Positions 1-7,337 of a stretch of DNA of 40,577 bases are shown here, one piece after another. The notes under the pieces were generated by a model. It saw only the letters and a program-made list of their open reading frames with translations. It searched no databases and was not told the DNA's origin. This DNA is from Chloroflexota bacterium (GTDB lineage: Bacteria; Chloroflexota; Anaerolineae; UBA4142). The stretch is taken from NCBI GenBank assembly GCA_023381515.1, contig JAMCQI010000016.1:1-40577 (forward strand). Direction: 5' to 3'. A program made the position numbers and the translations under genes. How positions within the stretch are numbered: position 1 is the first letter of the stretch; every line of letters starts with the position of its first letter.

Positions 1-121
1 GGCCGATCAGCAGAACGCCGACGAGGGGGAGCGAATCCGAGACGACGAAATACGCATAGACCAAGCAAAGGACTGGCAGCTCAAAGCGGACGAGCCACGC
101 GGCAACCCTGGATAGCCTCAT
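1..121 (-). CDS. N-terminal start of a membrane protein (truncated by the window edge)
   Basis: Forty codons are visible from an ATG at 121, running off the left edge. The N-terminus is short and basic (MRLSRVAAWLVRFELP), followed by a hydrophobic stretch (VLCLVYAYFVVSD) and the start of a second one (LPLVGVLLIG), so the protein enters the membrane almost at once. The ATG overlaps the TGA of the upstream phosphatase gene as ATGA, which supports both the start and operon membership. In this context an O-antigen ligase/polymerase or another polytopic membrane protein is plausible, but too little is visible to name a family. Confidence 0.7.
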   Translation of the reverse strand, partial: MRLSRVAAWLVRFELPVLCLVYAYFVVSDSLPLVGVLLIG

Positions 122-684
122 TCCGCGTCAGTATCCCATTGCCGGATCCACCGGACGGCTGCGGACAAGTCGTCCGCGATCTCGCAACCGGCAAGGCCGT
201 CGCCTTTGAGCAGCTCCCGCTGCTGGCTCCCGCGGCCGGTCAGCACGAGGATCGGTTGGGCGCCGATCGCCCGTGCGGCGACGATATCGGGCACGGCATC
301 GCCGACGACGAACGATCGTCCGGCGTCGACATCCCACTCGTGCAGCCCTCGGTCGTACAAGCCGGTCTTTGGCTTGCGGCAGTCGCAGCCCGCGTCCGGC
401 GAGTGCGGGCAATAGTAAACGCCGTCGACGCGGCCACCCGCCTGCTGAACCGCGGCGAGCATCCGGGCATGTATGTCACACACCGCCGGCTCCGTCGTCT
501 GGCCGCGGCCGATCGCCGACTGGTTGGTCGTCACCAGCACGACGAAACGAGTCCCGGCAAGCTCCCGCAGCGCTTGCAGCGCGCCCGGGAGAAAACGGAA
601 TTCCTCCCAGCACTTGACGTGATCCTGGCGGTTGGCATTGATGACCCCGTCTCGGTCGAGGAATACGGCGCGACGCTTTGCCAC
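118..684 (-). CDS. gmhB: D,D-heptose 1,7-bisphosphate 7-phosphatase-like HAD phosphatase
   Basis: A HAD-superfamily phosphatase of the GmhB/histidinol-phosphatase group, about 188 residues, the usual family length. It would remove the 7-phosphate of D-glycero-D-manno-heptose 1,7-bisphosphate in the cytoplasm. Visible motifs are the nucleophile motif FLDRDGVIN (D10, D12), motif II TTNQS (52-56), the zinc site C92-P-H94 with C100-D-C102, the RKP that follows (103-105), and the acidic motif GDAVPDI (D129, D133). A GTG at 684 is chosen as start because VAKRRAVFLDRDG matches the family N-terminus; an upstream TTG at 789 would add a non-homologous Arg/Ser-rich tail. An AAGAG lies upstream inside the end of the preceding small gene. 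The nearby HddA-type kinase supports the heptose assignment. Histidinol-phosphatase activity is the main alternative. Confidence 0.88.
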   Translation of the reverse strand: MAKRRAVFLDRDGVINANRQDHVKCWEEFRFLPGALQALRELAGTRFVVLVTTNQSAIGRGQTTEPAVCDIHARMLAAVQQAGGRVDGVYYCPHSPDAGCDCRKPKTGLYDRGLHEWDVDAGRSFVVGDAVPDIVAARAIGAQPILVLTGRGSQQRELLKGDGLAGCEIADDLSAAVRWIRQWDTDAE

Positions 685-691
685 TCGTGTT

Positions 692-865
692 TCACTCTTG
701 GAACAGGATGAGTCCGAACGTGACGCCCCCAGCGAGCGCGACACCCAGACCGAGAAACGGATTGATCTCCAGCAAGCCGATTGCCGCAACTGATGCGAGC
801 ACCCACCAGAGCAGGTTACGAACGGCGCGGGGGGCGGCGGCTTTGCGGTTTTTGTCCATATTCAT
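692..865 (-). CDS. Small membrane protein, 57 residues, unknown function
   Basis: A short frame fills the gap between the sugar-phosphate transferase and the phosphatase. The protein begins MNMDKNRKAAAPRAVRN, basic and probably cytoplasmic. Two hydrophobic segments follow (roughly LLWWVLASVAAIGLLEI and FLGLGVALAGGVTFGLILF) with a short turn containing Asn-Pro, ending FQE. This suggests a two-helix hairpin membrane protein. It starts 7 bases after the TAG of the upstream gene and stops 7 bases before the GTG of the phosphatase, so it is well placed to be co-translated. The second Met (859) is an alternative start. No family was recognised. Confidence rests on the fit in the gap and the clean amphipathic layout. 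Confidence 0.7.
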   Translation of the reverse strand: MNMDKNRKAAAPRAVRNLLWWVLASVAAIGLLEINPFLGLGVALAGGVTFGLILFQE

Positions 866-872
866 TCAGACC

Positions 873-2240
873 CTACCGCTTGACGGCCGGTCGCTGGCCT
901 TGAAACAGGCGAAGAACGGTCTGCAGAATAATCTGTAAGTCAAGCCAAATCGTCCAGTTCCGGATGTAGTACAGGTCGAGCCGGATCTCGGCCTCGAGCG
1001 AGTCTACGGCAGCGCCGTCGACGACCCACGGCCCTGTCAGCCCCGGCCTCACGGTCAGCAGCGTCGGCAGCATCTCGTGATAGACTTGGGCTCGGTAGGT
1101 CGGGATCGGCCGCGGCCCGACCAGGCTCATCTCGCCGCGCAGGACGTTAAATACCTGGGGCAACTTGTCAAGACCCGAGCGGTAAAGTGGATAGCCCAGC
1201 ACGTGGTCCTTCATCTCCTCGGACCGGGTCTTGAACTTCCAGGTGGTGAACGGCTTTTCGCGCACGCCGAGCACCTCGTACGATTCGACGATGCTTCCGC
1301 GCACGATCAGCCGCACCACCAGCGCGATGAGCGCCATCACGGGTGAGAGAACGATGAGCGCGACCAGTCCGACGGAATAGTCCAACAGCGCCTTGAGCAG
1401 CGCGTCGAAACCGGTGATGCGGTTCTTTTCCAGTGCGAGCAGCGGAACGAAGCCGTCGTGGCTCAGGCGCACGCCGGTCGCCATGATTTCGTAAAACCCC
1501 GGCGAGAGCTTTATTTCGAGGCCGTCCAGCGCCAACGTGCTCTGCGTGATGATCTCCATGAAGCTTTCCCAGGCAATCGCACCCTGGACCACGATCGCCT
1601 CGGCGACGTGCAGGTCGACGGCGACACGCGCCAGAGCGGCCGGCCGGTCCAAAATCCTGAGATCGTCCACGACGCGCGTGTCGCGCGGCAAGTAATCGTC
1701 GAGAAACCCGACGACCTGCACGCCTGAGGCAGTTGCGGGCGAGAGCTGACGCGCGATGGTCTGGGCATGTTCGTTCGCGCCGACAATGACGGCCCGCCGC
1801 AGCATTCGACCGCGGGCGCGCAGCATTTGTACGCCGCGCCGTATCGCAAATCGGACGGCGCTGACAAACAGGATGGATGAGAACCACGAAAACACAAGCC
1901 AGGACCGCGAGACGCTGAGATTCGGCTCGACGAAACTGAGAACGATCAGAACGAGGATCCCCAGAGTGCAGCCGGAGACCACCTTGCCGTACTCGGCCAG
2001 GCCAGACAGAAGATAGCGTGGATCATACAGCCCATTGACGGCAAACAGGATCAGCCAGAGAAAGACCGACGCCGGAATCATGATCGCATATCGTTCGGTG
2101 ATCGGCGTCAGCCGGTCGATCAGCGGGATCCAATCGATATTGTATCGAACGTTGAATGCGAAATTCAACGCAAGATAGATTGCCGCGGCGTCTCCGAGCA
2201 GCCAACTGGCGCGGAGCAGCAACGTCTCCCTAGACCGCAT
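873..2240 (-). CDS. Polyprenyl glycosylphosphotransferase (long WbaP/WcaJ-type) with altered catalytic dyad
   Basis: A 455-residue bacterial sugar transferase that would move a sugar-1-phosphate from a nucleotide sugar to undecaprenyl phosphate, starting a lipid-linked glycan. N-terminal membrane helices occupy about residues 10-130. A Rossmann-like central domain follows (VIVGANEHAQTIA at 151-163), then the C-terminal catalytic domain after a hydrophobic segment near 285-310. Conserved blocks are [14 protein letters not shown] (365-378) and RPGLTG (398-403). The family motif LDELPQ reads LDKLPQ here (D358, K359), replacing the glutamate of the Asp-Glu dyad. FKFRTM is also altered, to WKFKTR. 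Start: the ATG at 2240 overlaps the kinase gene by 11 bases; an ATG at 2270 would add ten residues. It is the second initiating transferase of the locus. Confidence 0.92.
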   Translation of the reverse strand: MRSRETLLLRASWLLGDAAAIYLALNFAFNVRYNIDWIPLIDRLTPITERYAIMIPASVFLWLILFAVNGLYDPRYLLSGLAEYGKVVSGCTLGILVLIVLSFVEPNLSVSRSWLVFSWFSSILFVSAVRFAIRRGVQMLRARGRMLRRAVIVGANEHAQTIARQLSPATASGVQVVGFLDDYLPRDTRVVDDLRILDRPAALARVAVDLHVAEAIVVQGAIAWESFMEIITQSTLALDGLEIKLSPGFYEIMATGVRLSHDGFVPLLALEKNRITGFDALLKALLDYSVGLVALIVLSPVMALIALVVRLIVRGSIVESYEVLGVREKPFTTWKFKTRSEEMKDHVLGYPLYRSGLDKLPQVFNVLRGEMSLVGPRPIPTYRAQVYHEMLPTLLTVRPGLTGPWVVDGAAVDSLEAEIRLDLYYIRNWTIWLDLQIILQTVLRLFQGQRPAVKR

Positions 2241-3267
2241 AGGCGCTCTCCGGGATGCGTAGCCCCGCATTCACGAGAACCCGGGCCCCTTCGGTCTCGA
2301 AACGAAAATCCATGCGCTTGAGGCCCTTGCCTTCGAGCGCCAGAGTGACCGCCGCCTGGCTCGGCGGCTCGCAGTAGACCATCAAAAAGCCGCCGCCCCC
2401 CGCGCCGGCCAGCTTGCCGCCCAGCGCTCCATTCGCGAGCGCCAATTCGTAGCATTCGTCGATCAAGGGATTCGTGATTCCGCCGGCAAATCTCTTCTTT
2501 TGCTGCCACCCTGCGTCCAGCAGCCGACCAAAACGCTTCAGGTCGCCGCACTCGAGCAGATCTCGCGCCTGGTAAGCCATCTCCTTCACCGCGTCCAGCG
2601 CCGCAATCACTTGCGGGTCGCTTCTCTCGCTCGAGCGTTTTTGCTCGGCCAGGATCGAAGAAGCCGGCCGTGCGCCTCCGACAAAAAACAGGAGGGTGTC
2701 CCTTTCGAGGTCGCGGCGCGTCTCCGCCGAAAGCTTGACCGGCTCGACCGTGACGCCGTCCGCGGCGAACTGGATCAGATTCAAATCGCCGTACGCCGCG
2801 GCGTACTGGTCTTGTCGGCCGATCGGCTCGCCCAGCTTGTTGATCTCGATCTGGCAGGCGAGCTCGGCGATCTGCTGCTTGGACAGATACAGCCCGCGGG
2901 CGGTCGTCACCGCTTTGATGATGGCGACCGCGACCGTGCTGGACGATCCGAGGCCGGTGCCGGGCGGCACCTCGGAGGCGAGAAACATGGAAATGCCGCG
3001 CACCAGGCCAAAGTGATTGAGGATCGCACGCGGCAGGCTCAGGTCGCCGTCGAACATCAACGGAAGGTCGCCATCGTGCCGGTAGAACGTTCGATAGTCC
3101 GACGAAGTGATCTGGATGTTCTCGTCGCCGCTGACGTTCAGGAAGACGTAAAAGTACTTGTCGAGCGTCGTGCTGACGACTGCGCCGCCGCGCGTCACAT
3201 AGTACGCTGGCAGATCTGTGCCGCCGCCGGCAAAGCTGAGACGCACGGGCGCTCGAGCAATCAACAT
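2230..3267 (-). CDS. hddA: GHMP-family sugar kinase, D-glycero-D-manno-heptose 7-phosphate kinase-like
   Basis: A 345-residue GHMP kinase. The N-terminus (RAPVRLSFAGGGTDLPAYY) is typical of heptose-7-phosphate kinases of the HddA type, which phosphorylate C1 to give the alpha-1,7-bisphosphate used for GDP-heptose. Visible motifs are the ATP-binding PPGTGLGSSST (101-111), GRQDQYAAAYG (150-160) with the probable catalytic Asp at 153, and KLAGAGGGGF (285-294). Four bases separate its ATG from the epimerase stop. The GmhB-like phosphatase two genes downstream would act on its product. GmhA isomerase and HddC nucleotidyltransferase, also needed for GDP-heptose, are not in the window. Fucose or galactose kinases are less likely alternatives. 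The substrate is inferred from family and context. Confidence 0.88.
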   Translation of the reverse strand: MLIARAPVRLSFAGGGTDLPAYYVTRGGAVVSTTLDKYFYVFLNVSGDENIQITSSDYRTFYRHDGDLPLMFDGDLSLPRAILNHFGLVRGISMFLASEVPPGTGLGSSSTVAVAIIKAVTTARGLYLSKQQIAELACQIEINKLGEPIGRQDQYAAAYGDLNLIQFAADGVTVEPVKLSAETRRDLERDTLLFFVGGARPASSILAEQKRSSERSDPQVIAALDAVKEMAYQARDLLECGDLKRFGRLLDAGWQQKKRFAGGITNPLIDECYELALANGALGGKLAGAGGGGFLMVYCEPPSQAAVTLALEGKGLKRMDFRFETEGARVLVNAGLRIPESAYAV

Positions 3268-3271
3268 AGCT

Positions 3272-4387
3272 CTAGCCTTTGGCCTCTCGGACGGTTCCCA
3301 TTGCCCTCATTTCTCGCCCGGCTTCGTCCGTATAGTCGACCAGGTCCGGCTGCTGGCGCGCCCAATCGACGTAGCTCTGGACAATCTCCTCGAGCGAGAC
3401 CTGAGGCTCCCATCCCAGCCCACGCAGCTTTGTAATATCGGAGATGATGTGGCGGGTATCCCCAAAGCGAAATTCGCCCGGAATCTCCGGCGCGATCGAA
3501 CGGCCGAGCGTTCGCGCGACGAGTCCGGCATAGTCTTTTACTGTCACCGGCCGGCCGCCCCCCACGTTGAATACCTGACCGTCCGCGCGCGCGTCCTGCA
3601 TAACGAGGAGGTTTGCCCGCGCGACATCGTAGACAGAGACATAGTCCCGCAGCTGCCCGCCGTCTTCGTAGCATACTGGCGCTCGTCCGCCGATTAGCCG
3701 CGTGGCGAAAATCCGCAGCACGCCGGAATACGCGTTGCGGAAGGACTGGCGCGGTCCCTGCGTGATCGAAAAACGCTGAGCGACGCTGGGAATCCCATAG
3801 CGGCGCCCCAAGTTCAGCGCGATCATCTCCTGCGTATACTTCGACATGGCGTACTGGTTATGCGGCTGGACGCGCGACTCGTCCGTTTCGACTGGCGTGA
3901 TCCGCTCCCCGCACACGGGACAGCGCGGCTCCCAATCGCGCTGTTCCAGCTGTTCGACGGTCCTCAGAGGCGGGTACTGAACGCCGTCACGCGCGCACAG
4001 ATACTTACCCTCGCCGTACGTCGCCTGCGAGCTTGCGACGACGATCTTGGCTACATGCAGCTTCTTTTCGACAATGATCTCGTACATCAGTGCCGTGCCG
4101 ACGGCGTTCACGTCGAAGAACTTGCTGAAATCAGGCATATAGTCCTGGTACGCTGCGAAATGAAAGATCGCGTCGACCCCGACGAGCGCCCGCTCCCACG
4201 CCGCCCGGTCGCGAACGTCGCCGCGGACAAAGTCGACATCGCGAGGGACATAGCTGGGAACCTTGCCGTCGATGTGAACGGGCGGAGTAAGGCTGTCGAG
4301 AATCCGTACGTCATGTCCCGCTTGCAGAATGAGATCGACGGTGTGCGAGCCGATGAAACCCGCGCCGCCGGTAACCAAGATACGCAT
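3272..4387 (-). CDS. NAD-dependent nucleotide-sugar epimerase/dehydratase with Cys-rich insert
   Basis: An extended short-chain dehydrogenase of 371 residues acting on a nucleotide sugar in the cytoplasm. The NAD-binding motif GGAGFIGS is at 7-14, the catalytic Ser region is VASSQATYGEG (117-127), and the Tyr/Lys pair lies in QYAMSKY (Y179, K183). An insert at about 128-170 holds C131 and the pair RCPVCGE (C156, C159), which looks like a partial metal knuckle. Sequence style resembles dTDP-L-rhamnose 4-epimerase and related proteins, but the substrate-side segment AAYQDYMPDFSKFF (78-91) differs from that group as I remember it, so the substrate is left open. The stop and start of flanking genes are nearly fused: its ATG shares one base with the TGA of the preceding gene. 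Confidence 0.9.
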   Translation of the reverse strand: MRILVTGGAGFIGSHTVDLILQAGHDVRILDSLTPPVHIDGKVPSYVPRDVDFVRGDVRDRAAWERALVGVDAIFHFAAYQDYMPDFSKFFDVNAVGTALMYEIIVEKKLHVAKIVVASSQATYGEGKYLCARDGVQYPPLRTVEQLEQRDWEPRCPVCGERITPVETDESRVQPHNQYAMSKYTQEMIALNLGRRYGIPSVAQRFSITQGPRQSFRNAYSGVLRIFATRLIGGRAPVCYEDGGQLRDYVSVYDVARANLLVMQDARADGQVFNVGGGRPVTVKDYAGLVARTLGRSIAPEIPGEFRFGDTRHIISDITKLRGLGWEPQVSLEEIVQSYVDWARQQPDLVDYTDEAGREMRAMGTVREAKG

Positions 4388-4992
4388 CAGTAGTTTTTCC
4401 CTGTCAGCACCACGAATGCCGTCTGAAGAAGGATTTTAAGATCGAGCCAGAGCGACCAACGCTCGATATATTCGAGGTCCAATTTCACCCATTGCTCGAA
4501 ATCGGTGGGCTTGCCCCGCACCTGCCAAAGACCCGTCATCCCCGGTTTGACGGCGAGCTTGCCCCGCTGCCACTCGTCGAATTTGGCGTATTCGGACGCC
4601 AGCGGCGGCCGCGGACCTACGAGGCTCATATCGCCCGCGAGCACGCTCCAAAGCTGCGGAAGCTCGTCGAGACTGTACTTGCGCAGCCAGCGGCCAATCG
4701 GCGTGATGCGCGGGTCGTCCTTCATCTTGAACACCGGCCCGCGCATCTGATTTCGCTCGAGCAGACCGTCCTTTAGCTCGTCGGCGTTCGTAACCATCGT
4801 GCGAAACTTGAATCCGCGAAACGGACGCCCGCCCTTCCCGACGACGTTCCATTCATACAGGACGGGAGGACCCGTCGACAGCCGGATCGCCAGCGCGATC
4901 AATCCGAGCGCCGGCGACAGAACGAGCAGCAGCCCGGCCGAAACAAACAGATCGAACAGCCGTTTGAGCGCCAATTGGATTCGCCTGGACAT
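4387..4992 (-). CDS. Short-form sugar-1-phosphate (polyprenyl phosphate) transferase
   Basis: A 201-residue minimal phosphoglycosyl transferase: one N-terminal membrane helix (about 12-38) plus the catalytic domain, as in PglC-type enzymes. It transfers a sugar-1-phosphate to a polyprenyl phosphate on the cytoplasmic face. Family motifs are all present: KRLFDLF (10-16), FKFRTM (61-66), [12 protein letters not shown] (107-118) with the intact Asp-Glu dyad at 109-110, MSLVGPRPP (122-130), [10 protein letters not shown] (149-158) and LDLEYIERW (171-179). It is the better candidate for the true initiating enzyme of the locus. The other family member at 873-2240 has a changed dyad. Nine bases separate it from the upstream glycosyltransferase. 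Sugar specificity cannot be told from sequence. Confidence 0.94.
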   Translation of the reverse strand: MSRRIQLALKRLFDLFVSAGLLLVLSPALGLIALAIRLSTGPPVLYEWNVVGKGGRPFRGFKFRTMVTNADELKDGLLERNQMRGPVFKMKDDPRITPIGRWLRKYSLDELPQLWSVLAGDMSLVGPRPPLASEYAKFDEWQRGKLAVKPGMTGLWQVRGKPTDFEQWVKLDLEYIERWSLWLDLKILLQTAFVVLTGKNY

Positions 4993-5001
4993 GGCAATCG
5001 G

Positions 5002-6162
5002 TCAGCCGTGTTTCAGAGCGAGCGCTTGACTCAGGATCGAGTCTAACTCGACCATCCGCGCCGCCCAGGAATGTTGTCGTGCCAGCGCGATCTGCGCAGC
5101 AGCGCGCGACGGATCTTGCGTTCGTGCGGCCTGGAGCGCCGCACGGAATTCGCGGGCATCGCCGGCCGCGTAATAGTATTCGCGGAATTCCGCCAGCGAC
5201 GGCAAGGGCGTCGCGACCACCGGCTTGCCAGCGGCAAGGTACTCAAAGAACTTCATCGGGAGGGTGGCGCGCGTCGATCGATTCTGGTTGAACGGTATCA
5301 TGCAGACGTCGAATGCCTTGACATAGCGTGGCAATTCCGAGTACGCCCGCTCCCCCAGTAGAAGCACGTTCTGGAGCGCGCGGAGTGCAGAGACATCTGT
5401 CGAAGGATCGCCGCGTCCGAACGGTCCAATAAGCACAAAGGACCATTCGGGACATGCGCGCGCCGCAGCGCAAAGCAGATCGAGATCTACTTTGTAAGCC
5501 GAGATATTGCCGACAAAGCCGACGATCGGGCGCTTGACCCCGGCCAGATCGGACGGCACGTCTCCAGGCTGTTCTGCGGAGAAGAGCTCGGCGTCTGCGA
5601 CGTTCGGCAGGTAGAACGTTTTCGGATTGAACGCTCGCTTCTCCTCGTAGAGCGTCGACGAGGATGCCAGAACGACGTCCGCCTGCCTGAGCAGCTGCTC
5701 CTCCCACACCCTGACCTGCTCCGCGGGCACGTTCGGGTTGGCGGCGTGTTCGTCGATGCAGTGATAGACCAGCAACTTTTCGTCGAACTTGCCGACCAGG
5801 CTTACGAGCGACGGCAAGTAAACCCACAGGATGGGGCGAGATGTCTTAGGTAACGCCCGTCGTATCTGGATTGCCAAGAGCTCTGCATTCAGGCGGCGAA
5901 TCAACTCCGAACCGTAGACCGGAACCACGAACGGCGCGAGCACCGTCAGGCCCGGCTCTACCTGGCGGACACCTGAGGCCACCCGCCGGAGACGACGCAC
6001 GATCTTTTTGAACTCGCGCGGGGCCGGCGTCCTCCCCCCGATCGTGTCGACAAACAAGACCCGGTTGTCTCGCGCGAATCGCGCGGCAATGTGATGGCAA
6101 TTGATCCGATTAGGCCAGTCCCATTCGGCGTTGGCGAGGATCAAGATGGTCTCGCCAGTCAT
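5002..6162 (-). CDS. GT-B glycosyltransferase, TuaH-like
   Basis: A 386-residue cytoplasmic glycosyltransferase with the two-domain GT-B layout. The N-terminal half contains VYLPSLVSLVGKFDEKLLVY near 114-133 and HCIDEHAANPN near 134-144. The C-terminal donor domain has GFVGNISAYKVD (215-226), FVLIGPFG (242-249) and MKFFEYLAAGKPVVATPLPS (303-322). The K-x-x-EYLA-x-GKPVV signature is typical of the group that includes TuaH of teichuronic acid synthesis. It probably extends the lipid-linked oligosaccharide started by the adjacent sugar-phosphate transferase. The start overlaps the upstream gene stop as ATGA. Donor and linkage are unknown. Confidence 0.9.
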   Translation of the reverse strand: MTGETILILANAEWDWPNRINCHHIAARFARDNRVLFVDTIGGRTPAPREFKKIVRRLRRVASGVRQVEPGLTVLAPFVVPVYGSELIRRLNAELLAIQIRRALPKTSRPILWVYLPSLVSLVGKFDEKLLVYHCIDEHAANPNVPAEQVRVWEEQLLRQADVVLASSSTLYEEKRAFNPKTFYLPNVADAELFSAEQPGDVPSDLAGVKRPIVGFVGNISAYKVDLDLLCAAARACPEWSFVLIGPFGRGDPSTDVSALRALQNVLLLGERAYSELPRYVKAFDVCMIPFNQNRSTRATLPMKFFEYLAAGKPVVATPLPSLAEFREYYYAAGDAREFRAALQAARTQDPSRAAAQIALARQHSWAARMVELDSILSQALALKHG

Positions 6163-7337
6163 TTCACGTCCATCCGCGAATCACGCGGCTCATGCCCGGT
6201 ATCCGCAAGGCCGGCGGTAGCGTCGACGACCCGCTCGAATACTGCTAGAAACTGGCGCGTCACGGCATGCCAGGTGTGCGCCTGGATCGAAGCGACGGCA
6301 CGCTCCCCCATGGAGCGCGTCGAATCACGGTGAGCCAAGAGATCGCGAATGCCCGCGGCGAGCGAAGCAGTGTCCGGCTCCACGAGCAGGCCGTTGACGC
6401 CCGTCTGGACAAGATCGACGACTCCCCCGGACCGCGTTGCGAGGACCGGCTTGCCGGCCGCCATGGCCTCGAGCACGACGATGCCAAAAGGCTCGATACG
6501 TGATGATAACACAAAAAACTCACAACCCAAAAACAGCCGGATCGTCTGTTCGCGGTCTGTAAACCCCAGCAGGGATATTCGCCCGCGCATTTTGAGCTCG
6601 TCCACGAGATTTTCGAGTGCGGCACGTTCTTCGCCGTCGCCGGCGATCAGGAGCTGCAGGTCAGGCGAATCGGCCGCGACCGACGCAAATGCCCGGACGA
6701 GGAGGTCGAACCCCTTTTTCTCGACCAGGCGGCCCATGGCCAAGAGGTACGGCGCGGTGTGCTGAAACGGTACCTGTCCGGCGAATTCGTCGGCGTTAAA
6801 CCCATCGCCGACGACGCCGACGTACGCCCTTGGAGAGACGTGCCTCAAATACTCTGCGGCGTCGCGCTGAACGTAGCTCGAACAGAACAGGACGGCATCC
6901 GCCCGACCGAAAAGATGTACAAGCATCCACCGCTGGAGCCGCGAACGCTTGGGTATTCCCTGGATGTCGTTTCCACGCGCAGACGCGACCAGCTTGAAGC
7001 GCATGACGTAATGGAGCAAGAGAACCCATAGCGCGTTGATCGTCAGGAAATGGATGTAAACCAGGTCGGGCTTGAACTCGGCGAGAACGCGAGCCATCCC
7101 GAATAGCGTTTCGACCCCGCGAAATGGAAGCGTCACGAGCGGACGACGGCCCCATGGAAAGCGGTGTACGGGAATTCCGTCCACCCATTCCGCCGCAGCA
7201 ACCTTGCGGGAAGGGAGCGCGCTCAGAATGGTAACCGAGTGTCCGAGGCGCGTCGAATGCAGAGCGATGTTCCGGACCGCGGTCTGAACTCCGCCAACCG
7301 TAGGAGCGTAATCGCTCGCGACGATAGCGATCTTCAT
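6159..7337 (-). CDS. GT4-family glycosyltransferase
   Basis: A 392-residue GT-B retaining glycosyltransferase. The N-terminus MKIAIVASDYAPTVGGVQTA is the typical acceptor-domain start with a Gly-rich loop. The donor domain shows LLAMGRLVEKKGFDLLV (198-214), LLIAGDGEE (229-237) and the E-x7-E motif IEPFGIVVLEAMAAGKPVLA (281-300, Glu 282 and Glu 290). GDGFNADEF (177-185) is the usual pre-donor element. It should add one sugar from a nucleotide donor on the cytoplasmic side. It overlaps the genes on both sides by four bases (ATGA), so it is tightly coupled to the GT39 protein before it and the TuaH-like enzyme after it. Specificity cannot be assigned. Confidence 0.94.
   Translation of the reverse strand: MKIAIVASDYAPTVGGVQTAVRNIALHSTRLGHSVTILSALPSRKVAAAEWVDGIPVHRFPWGRRPLVTLPFRGVETLFGMARVLAEFKPDLVYIHFLTINALWVLLLHYVMRFKLVASARGNDIQGIPKRSRLQRWMLVHLFGRADAVLFCSSYVQRDAAEYLRHVSPRAYVGVVGDGFNADEFAGQVPFQHTAPYLLAMGRLVEKKGFDLLVRAFASVAADSPDLQLLIAGDGEERAALENLVDELKMRGRISLLGFTDREQTIRLFLGCEFFVLSSRIEPFGIVVLEAMAAGKPVLATRSGGVVDLVQTGVNGLLVEPDTASLAAGIRDLLAHRDSTRSMGERAVASIQAHTWHAVTRQFLAVFERVVDATAGLADTGHEPRDSRMDVK

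Noticed and set aside
2500..3435. Plus-strand frame of 311 codons
   Set aside because: Overlies the heptose kinase; Arg/Ala-rich with no recognisable motif.
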